Of a stretch of 64,000 bases of DNA, positions 8,124 through 16,073 are shown piece after piece; position 1 is the stretch's first letter, and every line of letters starts with the position of its first letter. This DNA is from Persicobacter sp. CCB-QB2 (lineage in GTDB: Bacteria; Bacteroidota; Bacteroidia; Cytophagales; Cyclobacteriaceae): positions 124,001 to 188,000 of the forward strand of contig NZ_LBGV01000001.1 in assembly GCF_001274635.1 (NCBI RefSeq), given 5' to 3'. The notes below the pieces were generated by a model, which was not told where the DNA came from, searched no databases, and was given only the letters and a program-made list of their open reading frames with translations. The translations under genes were made by a program, and so were the position numbers.

Positions 8124-9059
8124 ATGAAGGAGAATGATATGGTACTAGGAAAAGGGGCTAAAATTAAGGCCTGGATCACTGCATCCCGCTTGCGGACCTT
8201 ACCGCTGGCTTTTTCCAGTATTTTTATGGGCAGTTTTATTGCGGCCTATTATGGGCATATGCGCTGGTCCGTGCTGGGCTTAGCAACGCTCACCACACTA
8301 TTTTTACAGGTGCTTTCCAATCTGGCCAATGACTATGGGGATTCGGTGCATGGCGCCGACTCAGATCAGCGGCAAGGACCACAACGCGTGGTGCAGCAGG
8401 GTTTGATTAGTTTGCCTCAAATGAAAAGGGGAATGATTATCTGTGGACTGCTTTCGTTGTTGTCCGGCATTGCCCTGCTTTATGTGTCTTTTGGTGCTCA
8501 GTTAGAGCTCTTTCTCGCTTTCCTGTTATTAGGTTTGTTCGCCATTGGAGCCGCAGTGACCTACACCGCCGGCGTTCGGCCTTATGGCTATATGGGGCTG
8601 GGAGATATTTCGGTATTTTTATTTTTTGGGCCGGTAGGCGTATTGGGGGTATACTTTTTACATAGCGGAAATTTGGCGCCCGGCATTTGGTTGCCAGCGG
8701 CTGCATTGGGTTTTTTTAGTGCAGGGGTATTGAATGTAAATAATATCCGGGACATTGAGTCAGATCGTGAAGCCGGAAAATATTCGATACCTGTACGCCT
8801 GGGTCGTAAGAAAGCGGTAGTTTATCATGCCCTTTTATTGCTGGCCGGCTGGGCGGCTATTTTGGTTTATTCCATGTCAATAATAGACAAAAAATCCGTG
8901 TGGATTATTTTGTTAATGTTACCCTTGTTCCTGAAAAACTTTTGGGCGGTGAAAAATCGAACGCATCCCAGTGATTTAGACCCCTTTTTGAAGCAGTTGG
9001 CCATCAGTACGTTTTTGTTCGTTTTGGTGTATGGATTTGGGCTTTTAGTACCATTCTAA
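8124..9059 (+). CDS. menA: 1,4-dihydroxy-2-naphthoate polyprenyltransferase
   Basis: UbiA-family membrane enzyme that prenylates 1,4-dihydroxy-2-naphthoate to demethylmenaquinone, so this organism respires with menaquinone. The 311 residues show several hydrophobic spans and the two Asp-rich motifs: NDYGDSVHGAD at 69-79 (NDxxD) and NIRDIESDREAGK near 207-219. The ATG at 8124 is used; a second ATG at 8139 (MVLGKG) is possible. It follows the peroxidase terminator, so it probably has its own promoter. No other men genes are nearby. Confidence 0.94.
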   Translation: MKENDMVLGKGAKIKAWITASRLRTLPLAFSSIFMGSFIAAYYGHMRWSVLGLATLTTLFLQVLSNLANDYGDSVHGADSDQRQGPQRVVQQGLISLPQMKRGMIICGLLSLLSGIALLYVSFGAQLELFLAFLLLGLFAIGAAVTYTAGVRPYGYMGLGDISVFLFFGPVGVLGVYFLHSGNLAPGIWLPAAALGFFSAGVLNVNNIRDIESDREAGKYSIPVRLGRKKAVVYHALLLLAGWAAILVYSMSIIDKKSVWIILLMLPLFLKNFWAVKNRTHPSDLDPFLKQLAISTFLFVLVYGFGLLVPF

Positions 9060-9081
9060 ATAGTAGATTGTTTTCGTAATC

Positions 9082-9113
9082 TTGGGAAAATCATGTATTT
9101 AGCTGTATCTTTG
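9082..9113 (+). promoter_or_regulatory. Promoter of the Crp/Fnr regulator gene
   Basis: TTG at 9082-9084 and TATCTTTG at 9106-9113 are separated by 21 bases, within the range used by Bacteroidota sigma. Transcription would begin near 9117, leaving a leader of about 90 bases before the preferred GTG start. Confidence 0.55.
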
Positions 9114-9205
9114 ACTAGTTGTTAATGGTCAAAATCCTGATGATTGTCATTGTATTTTTTCTGGATTCCTGACCTGTTTGGTTGTTTAAATTTAAGGCGG
9201 TAATT

Positions 9206-9934
9206 GTGGCAGTAAATAAAGTTCCAAAAAACACCTGTGATTCCTGTCCAAGGGTATCGCAGACACTTTTTGACGGCGTCAATTCTGAAGAATTGGTAAA
9301 AGTTTCAGAAAATAAATCCTGTATCCGATACAAAAAGGGACAGACTTTATATTATGAAGGGACACGTCCTTTGGGATTATTTTGTGTGAACGGCGGAAAA
9401 GTGAAAGTTTTTAAGATGAGTTCTGATGGTAAGGAGCATATTGTTCACTTAGCGAAGGATGGTGATTTTTTAGGGTATAAAGATTTGATCGGTGAGGAGT
9501 TTTATACAACTTCCGCTACGGTGCTGGAGGATTCTATCATCTGTTATATCCCGAAAACCAATTTCCTTTCCCTATTGCAGGGCAATCCGGTATTTTTTAA
9601 TAAGGTCACCAAGGCGATCATCAAATCCCATGGTATCCTTGAAAATAAACTCTTGAACATTGCTCAGAAATCTGTGCGTGAGCGTTTGGCAGCAACTTTA
9701 TTGATGCTGAAAGAAACTTACGGTATGGAAGGAAATGAGCAAGGAGTGTTACTGGACATTGCGCTTACTCGTGAGGACTTAGCCAATATTATTGGTACTG
9801 CAACCGAGACGGTAATCCGTTTATTATCCGAATTCAAATCGGAGGGAATGGTAGCCCTTCAAGGTAAGAAGATCCGAATTATTAATGAGGCGGCTTTAGT
9901 AAAAACAGCTGATTTTTACGAAGCGCTGAATTAA
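9206..9934 (+). CDS. Crp/Fnr family transcriptional regulator
   Basis: Cytoplasmic DNA-binding regulator with an N-terminal cyclic-nucleotide-type effector domain (GQTLYYEGTRPLGLFCVNGGKVKVF) and a C-terminal helix-turn-helix (TREDLANIIGTATETVIRLLSEF). The preferred start is GTG 9206, preceded by AAGGCGG and giving MAVNKVPKNTCDSCP; a TTG at 9182 is the alternative. Only a CDSC pair is seen near the N-terminus (Cys11, Cys14), not the full Fnr cysteine set, so an oxygen-sensing cluster cannot be claimed. The two universal-stress genes downstream make a stress or low-oxygen role plausible, as inference. Confidence 0.88.
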   Translation: MAVNKVPKNTCDSCPRVSQTLFDGVNSEELVKVSENKSCIRYKKGQTLYYEGTRPLGLFCVNGGKVKVFKMSSDGKEHIVHLAKDGDFLGYKDLIGEEFYTTSATVLEDSIICYIPKTNFLSLLQGNPVFFNKVTKAIIKSHGILENKLLNIAQKSVRERLAATLLMLKETYGMEGNEQGVLLDIALTREDLANIIGTATETVIRLLSEFKSEGMVALQGKKIRIINEAALVKTADFYEALN

Positions 9935-9957
9935 CAATAAAGATTGACTTGAATAAG

Positions 9958-9989
9958 AAAAGTGAGTTTCGTTTCGGAGCTCACTTTTT
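9958..9989 (+). terminator. Terminator after the Crp/Fnr gene
   Basis: AAAAGTGAG and CTCACTTTTT form a perfect stem with a 13-base loop and a T tail. Confidence 0.75.
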
Positions 9990-10157
9990 CCATTTTTGTC
10001 CTATTACGATTTATTTTTTAAATAATTATAGGAGGTAGGGGTGAAATATTAATGATTTCACAGGTCTTGACTTTTTTCACGCCTCTTCATGATATTTGTC
10101 AGAATGGCTTTCTGTGAATTATGCTAATTTCATGTATACACTTGAATTTAGCCCCCC

Positions 10158-11000
10158 ATGATCAAGAAAGTATTAGTTCCCACAGATTTTTCCCAACAGG
10201 CAAATTACGCCTTAACCCTCGCTATAGAGATTGCCAAGCGCGCAGATGCTGGCCTGACTTTAGTGCATGTAGTGGAGATGTCGGCTCCGAATGTTTCGGC
10301 ATTAGGAGTCCCTTATATGGAATCCGGCGAACAAATAGAAGTCGCCCGCCAGCAGCATGATGCTGCTTTGGAAAAGATGAAAAAAATTGTGGAAAGCAAG
10401 CAGTCTGCAGATGTGGCCATTGAAATGGCGGTAGAGTATGGCAGTACTTTCTCCGATTTGTATACGCAGCTGGAAGGTTTCCATGCGGATATGATCGTAA
10501 TGGGGAGTAAAGGCGCAGGCGGCTTGGAGGAAATCATCATTGGCTCAAATGCGGAGAAGGTGGTACGTAATGCAAAAGTACCGGTTTTGGTGGTGAAAAA
10601 TGAAACACACCTCAGGGATATTCGCTCCATTATGCTGGCAAGAAAGTTCCATGACCATAAGGAAGATCATGCTATTGAAGCCTTAAAGGCGCTGCAGGAA
10701 TTCACTGGGGCAGATTTACATCTGGTGAAGGTAAATACTCCAGCCAACTTTGAGGATGATCGAACCAATTATGCTCATATCAAGGCTTTTGCAGAGAAAT
10801 ATCAGTTGGAGCGTTACTATTCCAAGGTTTATAATGCCTTTACCGAAGAGGATGGTATTCTCTTTTATGCAAGAGACAATGAGATCGACCTGATCGCATT
10901 GGCAAGCAGCGGAGGCAGCATTATGCAGTCTATATTTGGGTCCGTAACCGGTGATGTAGTTAATCACGCTCAGCGACTGGTGTGGACTTGTAGGATTTAA
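10158..11000 (+). CDS. Universal stress protein, two UspA domains
   Basis: A 280-residue tandem-UspA protein. The first domain begins MIKKVLVPTDFSQQANYAL and carries the ATP-binding signature GSKG-x9-GS (MGSKGAGGLEEIIIGSNAEKVV near 115-135). The second domain ends in SSGGSIMQSIFGSVTGDVV, with the G-x-G spacing degenerate, so probably only the first domain binds nucleotide. It is followed 42 bp later by a second Usp-like gene. The upstream Crp/Fnr gene suggests control by that regulator, but no clear TTGAT-N4-ATCAA site was found in the spacer. Confidence 0.92.
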   Translation: MIKKVLVPTDFSQQANYALTLAIEIAKRADAGLTLVHVVEMSAPNVSALGVPYMESGEQIEVARQQHDAALEKMKKIVESKQSADVAIEMAVEYGSTFSDLYTQLEGFHADMIVMGSKGAGGLEEIIIGSNAEKVVRNAKVPVLVVKNETHLRDIRSIMLARKFHDHKEDHAIEALKALQEFTGADLHLVKVNTPANFEDDRTNYAHIKAFAEKYQLERYYSKVYNAFTEEDGILFYARDNEIDLIALASSGGSIMQSIFGSVTGDVVNHAQRLVWTCRI

Positions 11001-11042
11001 TCATAAGGAATTTTTTAGAGTTAGAATATAAATTAAAGCTAT

Positions 11043-11801
11043 ATGGCAAGAATTTTTGCAGCCTTGAAAGGGGATTTTTCCTCTCTGGATAATTTGAGAG
11101 AGATGGGAGCATCTATTGGGAATGATGAAGTGAGCTTTGATGTGGCCCTGTTAGGGATGGAAGGATGCGAGGACCAGCGAAAGAAGCAGGAGCGCGAAAT
11201 TCAGGCTAAAGCTCAAGAGCTTAAAATCAATCTTCGGGTGCTCAAAACAGATCACCTTGGCGTGAAGGAAATTGTAGAGAAGACCCCTTTTTATGATATG
11301 GTGTTTTTCGATTATGCCTCTGCTTTCCATTTTGTGGATGGTGAGGACAATTCGGAGCAGCTGTTTAAAATATTGATCGGATCACGTTGTCCGGTGGTGA
11401 TTATTCCATCCAATTACTCAGAAGTGAATAATCTGATTTTCACTTATGATGGAAAGGATGCCTCTATCTTTGCCATTAAAATGTTTGCTTTGCTTTTCGG
11501 AAAAAATTGCAAAGACATGGAGGTGACCATTTTGTCTGTGGTGCAGGAAGATGAGTCCATGTTTGGCTTTGAACGTCACCTCATGGATTTTGTGCAAAGT
11601 CATTTCAAAAATGTCGGGCTTAAGCACGTTTACGGAGAAGAGGTTTCTACCAATATCCATGATTTTTCACAGACATTAAGTGATTCTCTGGTCATCATGG
11701 GTGCTTATGATCGCGAAGCAGATACCTATAAGGAGCGTCCATCTGCCGCCAGAGGAATTATCTTCCAACAAGATACCCCGTTATTTATTGCGCATCACTA
11801 A
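11043..11801 (+). CDS. Universal-stress-like protein
   Basis: A 252-residue cytoplasmic protein with no signal. Two alpha/beta halves can be seen: strands DMVFFDY and CPVVIIPSN end the first, and NLIFTYDGKDASIFAIKMF opens the second, a pattern shared with tandem Usp proteins. The terminal glycine loop is replaced by MGAYDREADTYKERPSAARG, so canonical ATP binding is doubtful. It is the second gene of a two-gene unit with the upstream Usp and is closed by a strong terminator. The family call rests on fold pattern and neighbour, not on a full motif. Confidence 0.72.
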   Translation: MARIFAALKGDFSSLDNLREMGASIGNDEVSFDVALLGMEGCEDQRKKQEREIQAKAQELKINLRVLKTDHLGVKEIVEKTPFYDMVFFDYASAFHFVDGEDNSEQLFKILIGSRCPVVIIPSNYSEVNNLIFTYDGKDASIFAIKMFALLFGKNCKDMEVTILSVVQEDESMFGFERHLMDFVQSHFKNVGLKHVYGEEVSTNIHDFSQTLSDSLVIMGAYDREADTYKERPSAARGIIFQQDTPLFIAHH

Positions 11802-11846
11802 TAAGGCAAAAGGACGAGTTTCAGGAGTTAAAATAAAAGGATAATT

Positions 11847-11879
11847 AAAAAACCGCTGGAGGAAATCCCGCGGTTTTTT
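11847..11879 (+). terminator. Terminator after the Usp pair
   Basis: AAAAAACCGC (11847-11856) and GCGGTTTTTT (11870-11879) form a perfect 10-bp stem with a 13-base loop. Confidence 0.85.
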
Positions 11880-11994
11880 GCTTTAGGTAACTTTACTCTC
11901 AATAATTCGTGTGAATGGCTTTGGTAGTGGAGGAAAGCGGAACAAACCACTAAACGACATGAATACCCCCTAATTAGCGTTGCCGCTTTGAAGA

Positions 11995-12064
11995 GGTGAT
12001 TTTTGCCACAGATTGCACAAATTATCACTGATTTTTGAAAGGGTCTGTTAGGGTGATTTTTGCC
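11995..12064. repeat. Direct repeat GGTGATTTTTGCC flanking a repeat relic
   Basis: GGTGATTTTTGCC occurs twice, near 11996 and 12052. Between them, the reverse strand reads AAATCAGTGATAATTTGTG, the same phrase found in the tandem array at 14.9-15.2 kb, so this is a remnant of a non-coding repeat. It abuts the TTAA-bounded element at 12065. Confidence 0.55.
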
Positions 12065-12286
12065 TTAAGCCGGATTATTCAAGCCTAAATCCTCGTTTAG
12101 CCGCATGGCGGAAAATGAAGGAGAAGTTCCCTGTTTCGAGTTGTTTCCAACGAAGCAGATGACTGAGAAGCAAGCAGGTTTGCTCAAATTTGGCTCATTA
12201 AAAATCAAAGAAAAGCGAATGCATCTAACTGGCTGTGAGTTGATTGAGTTGTGCTGGTAAATTCAGTGGTGAATCATGCGGCTTAA
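12065..12286 (+). mobile_element. TTAA-bounded non-coding element, copy A (222 bp)
   Basis: It begins TTAAGCCGGATTATTCA and ends in the inverted counterpart (15 of 17 matching positions). The core contains CCTCGTTTAGC, GGAAAATGAAGGA and TTTCCAACGAAGCAGATGA, shared with five other copies in this window. No coding frame. Sequence outside it (11880-11994, 12287-12420) shows nothing recognisable. Confidence 0.75.
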
Positions 12287-12420
12287 AAACCGCATGGAAA
12301 TTCGTCTGAAACAATCTTGACTTAAAATAGTGGACCTTTATATTAACCCACACCATTCAGGCTGTAAAAGGCTCGCTTGGCAAAGGGTGCTCACCATCAA
12401 AAGCCTACATCCTATTTATC

Positions 12421-13095
12421 CTACGCCCACTGCTTCTTCAAAAACTTCTTCCATACCAGCTTAATGCTCGGGAAAGTGTTGCTCAGCGCCGCCTGTACTT
12501 CATAGTCGCTCATCCAGCGCACTTCATGAATATCTTCCTCTATCTGTGGACGCATATGTTTGTCCGAAAGGCAGGTCATTTCATACCAATACGTTTTCTT
12601 CAGCACATTTTTGCCCTTATACACATAGGTATGCCAGGTGTGACATATTTTATCTCCCAGCTTCGCCTTAATATTGCACTCTTCCTCTACTTCCCGCAAG
12701 CCCGCAGCAGCAGGCTTTTCTCCTTTATCCAGCTTGCCTTTAGGAAGATCCCATTTGCCCAAGCGGAAGATCATCAGCTTTTGGTCTTTGCCATTCGTCA
12801 CCAGGCCACCCGCCGCTTCCACAATATTGAATTGCTCCTTAAAAAAGGTCTTGGCGCGCTCAAGGTCTTTGAACTGCATCGTCAGGGCCTTCCAGTTTCC
12901 CTGATCCTTCCTCCGGCTGATCTCAATACTTTGCGCCAAATGCACCAAATCCGCATTCTTAATCAGAACATTGCCCTCCAACTCTGGGCTAAGGTGCTCT
13001 TTCTTGCCATCCAGTCGGTGCTGATAACTACGATGGGAAACCTCTTTATCCCGATCTATCAGGCGGATCACCCGATCATTGATAAAAACTTTCAT
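12421..13095 (-). CDS. NUDIX hydrolase
   Basis: A 224-residue cytoplasmic protein with a C-terminal Nudix domain. The Nudix box starts at Gly120 and has Glu126 and REVEEEC at 134-140; the final glycine of the GX5EX7REUXEEXGU consensus is Asn141 here, while all metal-binding glutamates remain. The first 90 residues form an extra N-terminal domain that is not recognised. The preferred substrate cannot be told. It is divergent from pyrE with a 93-bp shared spacer; nothing in the sequence indicates regulation. Confidence 0.9.
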   Translation of the reverse strand: MKVFINDRVIRLIDRDKEVSHRSYQHRLDGKKEHLSPELEGNVLIKNADLVHLAQSIEISRRKDQGNWKALTMQFKDLERAKTFFKEQFNIVEAAGGLVTNGKDQKLMIFRLGKWDLPKGKLDKGEKPAAAGLREVEEECNIKAKLGDKICHTWHTYVYKGKNVLKKTYWYEMTCLSDKHMRPQIEEDIHEVRWMSDYEVQAALSNTFPSIKLVWKKFLKKQWA

Positions 13096-13176
13096 CTCAA
13101 ATTATGGCCCTGTTAATTTTTTTCCAAAAGTGAACATTGAGATGCAAAATCACAATGCTTCCACCAAAATACTTTT

Positions 13177-13184
13177 TAAATTTG
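13177..13184 (+). promoter_or_regulatory. Candidate -7 box of pyrE
   Basis: TAAATTTG fits TANNTTTG, but no TTG is seen at -33. Its last base is only 4 bases before the first ATG of pyrE (13189), so if used the transcript would start at or just before the start codon. Confidence 0.4.
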
Positions 13185-13188
13185 CGAC

Positions 13189-13833
13189 ATGAATATGGAT
13201 CCTAAAGAAATTTCACAGAAAGTTGCTTCCCATTTGTTGGAAGTAGAAGCGATTAAATTAAGCCCGAGCAAGCCATTCACCTGGAGCTCAGGATGGAAAT
13301 CACCGATCTATTGTGATAACCGCGTGGCACTGGCTTACCCTGCTGTTAGAACCTATATCAAAGAAGCTTTGGCAGCCATGATCAAGGCCAACTATCCTGA
13401 AGTGGAAGCGATCGCCGGTGTGGCTACTGCAGGTATTCCACAGGGCGCTTTGGTAGCAGATGCTTTAGGGGTACCATTTATGTATGTACGTTCTAAGCCT
13501 AAAGGTCACGGCATGGAAAACCTGATTGAAGGGGATCCAAAAGGGGGACAGAAGGTGGTCGTGTTGGAAGATTTGGTTTCAACCGGTGGAAGCTCATTAA
13601 AAGCAGTAGACGCATTGCGTCAGGCAGGTATTCAGGTATTGGGTATGGCTGCCATTTTTACTTACGGTTTCCAGATTGCGGATGATAATTTCGCTGCTTC
13701 CAATGTAGACTTGTCGGTATTATCAAACTATGCGGATATGATCGATACCGCTTTGGCTTCCGGTTATGTGAAAGAGGGAGAGGTAGAAGTATTGAAAGCC
13801 TGGAGAGTAGATCCATCTAACTGGGGAGGGTAA
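13189..13833 (+). CDS. pyrE: Orotate phosphoribosyltransferase
   Basis: Joins orotate to PRPP to give OMP in pyrimidine synthesis. The 214 residues carry the PRPP-binding motif VVVLEDLVSTGGS at 123-135 and the family loop RSKPKGHG near 101-108. Two in-frame ATGs, 13189 and 13195, are both possible; the second would leave a short leader after the -7 box. It stands alone with a strong terminator shared with the convergent TIGR02757 gene. No other pyr genes are nearby. Confidence 0.96.
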   Translation: MNMDPKEISQKVASHLLEVEAIKLSPSKPFTWSSGWKSPIYCDNRVALAYPAVRTYIKEALAAMIKANYPEVEAIAGVATAGIPQGALVADALGVPFMYVRSKPKGHGMENLIEGDPKGGQKVVVLEDLVSTGGSSLKAVDALRQAGIQVLGMAAIFTYGFQIADDNFAASNVDLSVLSNYADMIDTALASGYVKEGEVEVLKAWRVDPSNWGG

Positions 13834-13861
13834 TCTAATCCGGAAAAAAAATTGAAGGAAA

Positions 13862-13883
13862 GGGGGCGAAAGCCCCTTTTTTT
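13862..13883. terminator. Terminator between pyrE and the convergent gene
   Basis: GGGGC-GAAA-GCCCC followed by seven T is a compact tetraloop terminator for pyrE. The A run on the other side lets it also serve the minus-strand TIGR02757 gene, whose stop is at 13885. Confidence 0.85.
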
Positions 13884-13884
13884 G

Positions 13885-14688
13885 CTACTGTCCTTTTTCC
13901 TCAATACCAATGCCGAAGAGGGCAAAATCATATTTTACCGGATCCTCCGGATCAAAAGTTTTCAGGTTTTCCGTCAGTTCCAGGGCAGCCTGCCAGTCTG
14001 TTTGTTTTCGGCGCAAAAGGCCAAGCCTTCGGGCAATGCGATCCACATGCACATCACAAGGGCATATAAGTTGGGCAGGTTTAATTTTTTTCCATAAGCC
14101 AAAGTCCACACCGCCCTCCTCAGAGCGCACCATCCACCGCAAATACATATTCAGCCTTTTACAGGCTGATTTTCTCGCCGGCGTAGCGATATGTTTTTGC
14201 GTTCTGCGGGGAAAATGCTCCGCCGCACTGAAGTCCTTTTGAAAATACACCAGAGCCGATTCCATATCCCCATTTCCCAGCTCCATGCCCTTTACAAATA
14301 CCTCTTCCAGACTTTCATGCCTCTGATACACCCTTTGCAGGTAGTCCACAAAATAAAGTAAATCCTCCTCATTAAAAGTACGGTGTTTAAAGCCCAGCAG
14401 CTTTTTCAAATCATCCGCCTGATGGTGGAGAATGAAATCATAAGGCGCATGATCCATCCGTTCCATCAGCTCCCGACATTTATTGATGATGGTCTTCCGC
14501 TGCCCCCAGGCCAGAATGCCCGCGAATAATCCCGCAATCTCAATGTCCTGCTTTTGGCTGAACATATGCGGAATCGTGATCGGGTCATGAGGAATGAAAT
14601 CCGGTTGGTGAAATCTATGGTAATGCTGCTCCAGCAGTTCAAAAAGTGCTTGATTGTTTTGCATAGCCCAATTTAGGGAATCCACCAT
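13885..14688 (-). CDS. TIGR02757 family protein
   Basis: A 267-residue cytoplasmic protein of the widespread Bacteroidota family TIGR02757 (DUF2400), function unknown. Recognisable blocks are IAGLFAGILAWGQRKTI near 50-66, LNMYLRWMVRSEEGGVDFGLWK, and CDVHVDRIARRLGLL near 212-226. The last is reminiscent of helix-hairpin-helix base-excision enzymes but no catalytic Lys/Asp is evident. The ATG at 14688 is used; a second ATG (MQNNQ) nine codons in is an alternative. It converges on pyrE with 51 bp between the stops. Confidence 0.9.
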   Translation of the reverse strand: MVDSLNWAMQNNQALFELLEQHYHRFHQPDFIPHDPITIPHMFSQKQDIEIAGLFAGILAWGQRKTIINKCRELMERMDHAPYDFILHHQADDLKKLLGFKHRTFNEEDLLYFVDYLQRVYQRHESLEEVFVKGMELGNGDMESALVYFQKDFSAAEHFPRRTQKHIATPARKSACKRLNMYLRWMVRSEEGGVDFGLWKKIKPAQLICPCDVHVDRIARRLGLLRRKQTDWQAALELTENLKTFDPEDPVKYDFALFGIGIEEKGQ

Positions 14689-14751
14689 GGAATTTTGCTT
14701 TTAGCCTTATCGCAATTATTGATAGCCTGAAAAGAAGTTTTTTTTTGGGGA

Positions 14752-14890
14752 CTGCTGCCGCTTAGACGTCAGCACCGGGCTGGCGCGGCTCACCCCATCG
14801 GCCTTTTGGGCCGCTGTGGTTTAAACAGACCCGCTTCATCCCTGTCCCGGCGGGCTCATCGCCCGCAAATGCCATCCGATTTAACAGCAG
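14752..14890. repeat. GC-rich palindromic island (139 bp)
   Basis: It is bounded by CTGCTG (14752) and CAGCAG (14885-14890). By hand count about 63% GC, against AT-rich flanks. It contains two perfect hairpins: CGGCC-TTTTG-GGCCG (14799-14813) and GCGGGC-TCATC-GCCCGC (14850-14866). No convincing protein frame. It could be a structured RNA, a REP-like element or a foreign fragment. Confidence 0.55.
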
Positions 14891-14927
14891 AAGCAAATGC
14901 CCCATTTTAGTAGTGACATTTACTTGC

Positions 14928-15240
14928 CTTCCAATCCTTTACAAAAATCAGTGATAATTGGTGAAATTTGTGGCAAAAAAAAATCACTTCAACTTTTCTC
15001 AAAAAATAGAGTTAAATCGTTCAATTAGTAGATTCACGCCCTCATATTTCAACCTCTTCCACTCCTTTATAAAATCAGAGATAATTTGTAAAATTTGTGG
15101 CAAAAAAATCCCCCTCAGCTTTTCTAATAAATTAGTGTAAATTCGTGCAATTAGTGGTTTCGCACCCTCATAGTTCAAGTCTTCTAGCCCACTACAAAAA
15201 TAAGAGATATTTTGTGGCAAAAACACCTCCTCAACAGCAT
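14928..15240. repeat. Imperfect tandem repeat, 125-128 bp unit, about 2.5 copies
   Basis: Units begin CTTCCAATCC (14928), CTTCCACTCC (15056) and CTTCTAGCCC (15181); the third is truncated near 15240. Each contains an ATAATTtGTgAAATTTGTGGCAAAAA-type phrase and, in full units, an ATTCGTGCAATTAGTGG-type phrase. Such phrases recur at 12.0 kb and weakly near 44.1 kb. Frames crossing it are not protein-like. Confidence 0.7.
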
Positions 15241-15276
15241 ACCCCACAAAGCATAGGGCTACCCTAAAAGCTGTAC

Positions 15277-15792
15277 TCAATAAATCTCCTTTGCGATTTT
15301 CTGATAGACCTTTAAATCATGATCGGAAAAACAGACGAAATAAATCTCCTCATAAACATGTGGATGCTTTGCCAGGTAAGCGTAGATCGTTTGCAAAGCA
15401 ATCTTCGCCGCCCGCTCAAGGGGATAAGCGAAAGCTCCCGTGCTGATGGAGGGAAAAGCAATGCTTCGGGCAGCAATCTTCCGCCCCAGTCGGAGGCAGT
15501 TTTCATAACAAGAGCGTAATAGAGCCTCTTCGCCTTCCTGTCCGCCTTGCCAGACCGGCCCCACCGTATGGATAATATAATGGGCGGGGAGTCGGAAAGC
15601 TTGAGTGATCTTGGCCTGACCGGTGTCACATCCCCCAAGATTTCTGCAGACTTCCAGCAATTCCGGCCCGGCAGCATGATGTATTGCGCCGTCTACTCCG
15701 CCACCTCCTAGTAAAGTGTTGTTAGCCGCATTGACAATGGCATCCACCTTTAGGGTAGTGATGTCTCCTTTGATCATCTGGATTTCAGTCAT
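15277..15792 (-). CDS. Macrodomain protein, O-acetyl-ADP-ribose deacetylase-like
   Basis: A 171-residue stand-alone macrodomain (YmdB/MacroD type), expected to bind ADP-ribose and hydrolyse O-acetyl-ADP-ribose or mono-ADP-ribosyl esters. The catalytic-loop motifs are present: IVNAANNTLLGGGGVDGAIHHAAG from residue 19, SISTGAFAYPLERAA near 115, and a SxxTGxF phosphate loop. Length is normal. It is isolated, between the tandem repeat array and a 281-bp spacer, so no operon partner suggests a target. Confidence 0.93.
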   Translation of the reverse strand: MTEIQMIKGDITTLKVDAIVNAANNTLLGGGGVDGAIHHAAGPELLEVCRNLGGCDTGQAKITQAFRLPAHYIIHTVGPVWQGGQEGEEALLRSCYENCLRLGRKIAARSIAFPSISTGAFAYPLERAAKIALQTIYAYLAKHPHVYEEIYFVCFSDHDLKVYQKIAKEIY

Positions 15793-16073
15793 AAGTCAGA
15801 GCTTGGTTAAGTACTTTTTGGTCTATATTTATAATACTTTATATGTCTGCTTTGGGTTAAGTTGAATTTTTTTCCTTTGATGCCGCCGATGGATATTAAG
15901 TGTAAGAAATCAAAGTGTTGTGATAAAAATCGAATTCAAAGTGAAGGCAGGGGAGTATCCCTTTAAAAAAGACTGTCCTTTATCCTGCTCTGTTTGAGTG
16001 GGTTGAGTTATTTTTGAAATCTTCTTCAAATCCGAAAAAGGCATAAATGAAGAGGTAGTGCTCAATAGCTTAC

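Noticed and set aside
10021-10157. Fnr box upstream of the universal stress gene
   Set aside because: No TTGAT-N4-ATCAA-like site could be found; only loose partial matches.
14689-14751. tRNA or small RNA gene near the GC-rich island
   Set aside because: No cloverleaf or CCA end; the long A/T run here is unstructured.
14928-15240. CRISPR array in the tandem repeat
   Set aside because: Units are 125-128 bp with no short conserved repeat and no cas genes.
16020-16070. Fragment of the TTAA element near 16.0 kb
   Set aside because: Only ATCCGAAAAAGG is shared with copy D; too short to count as a copy.
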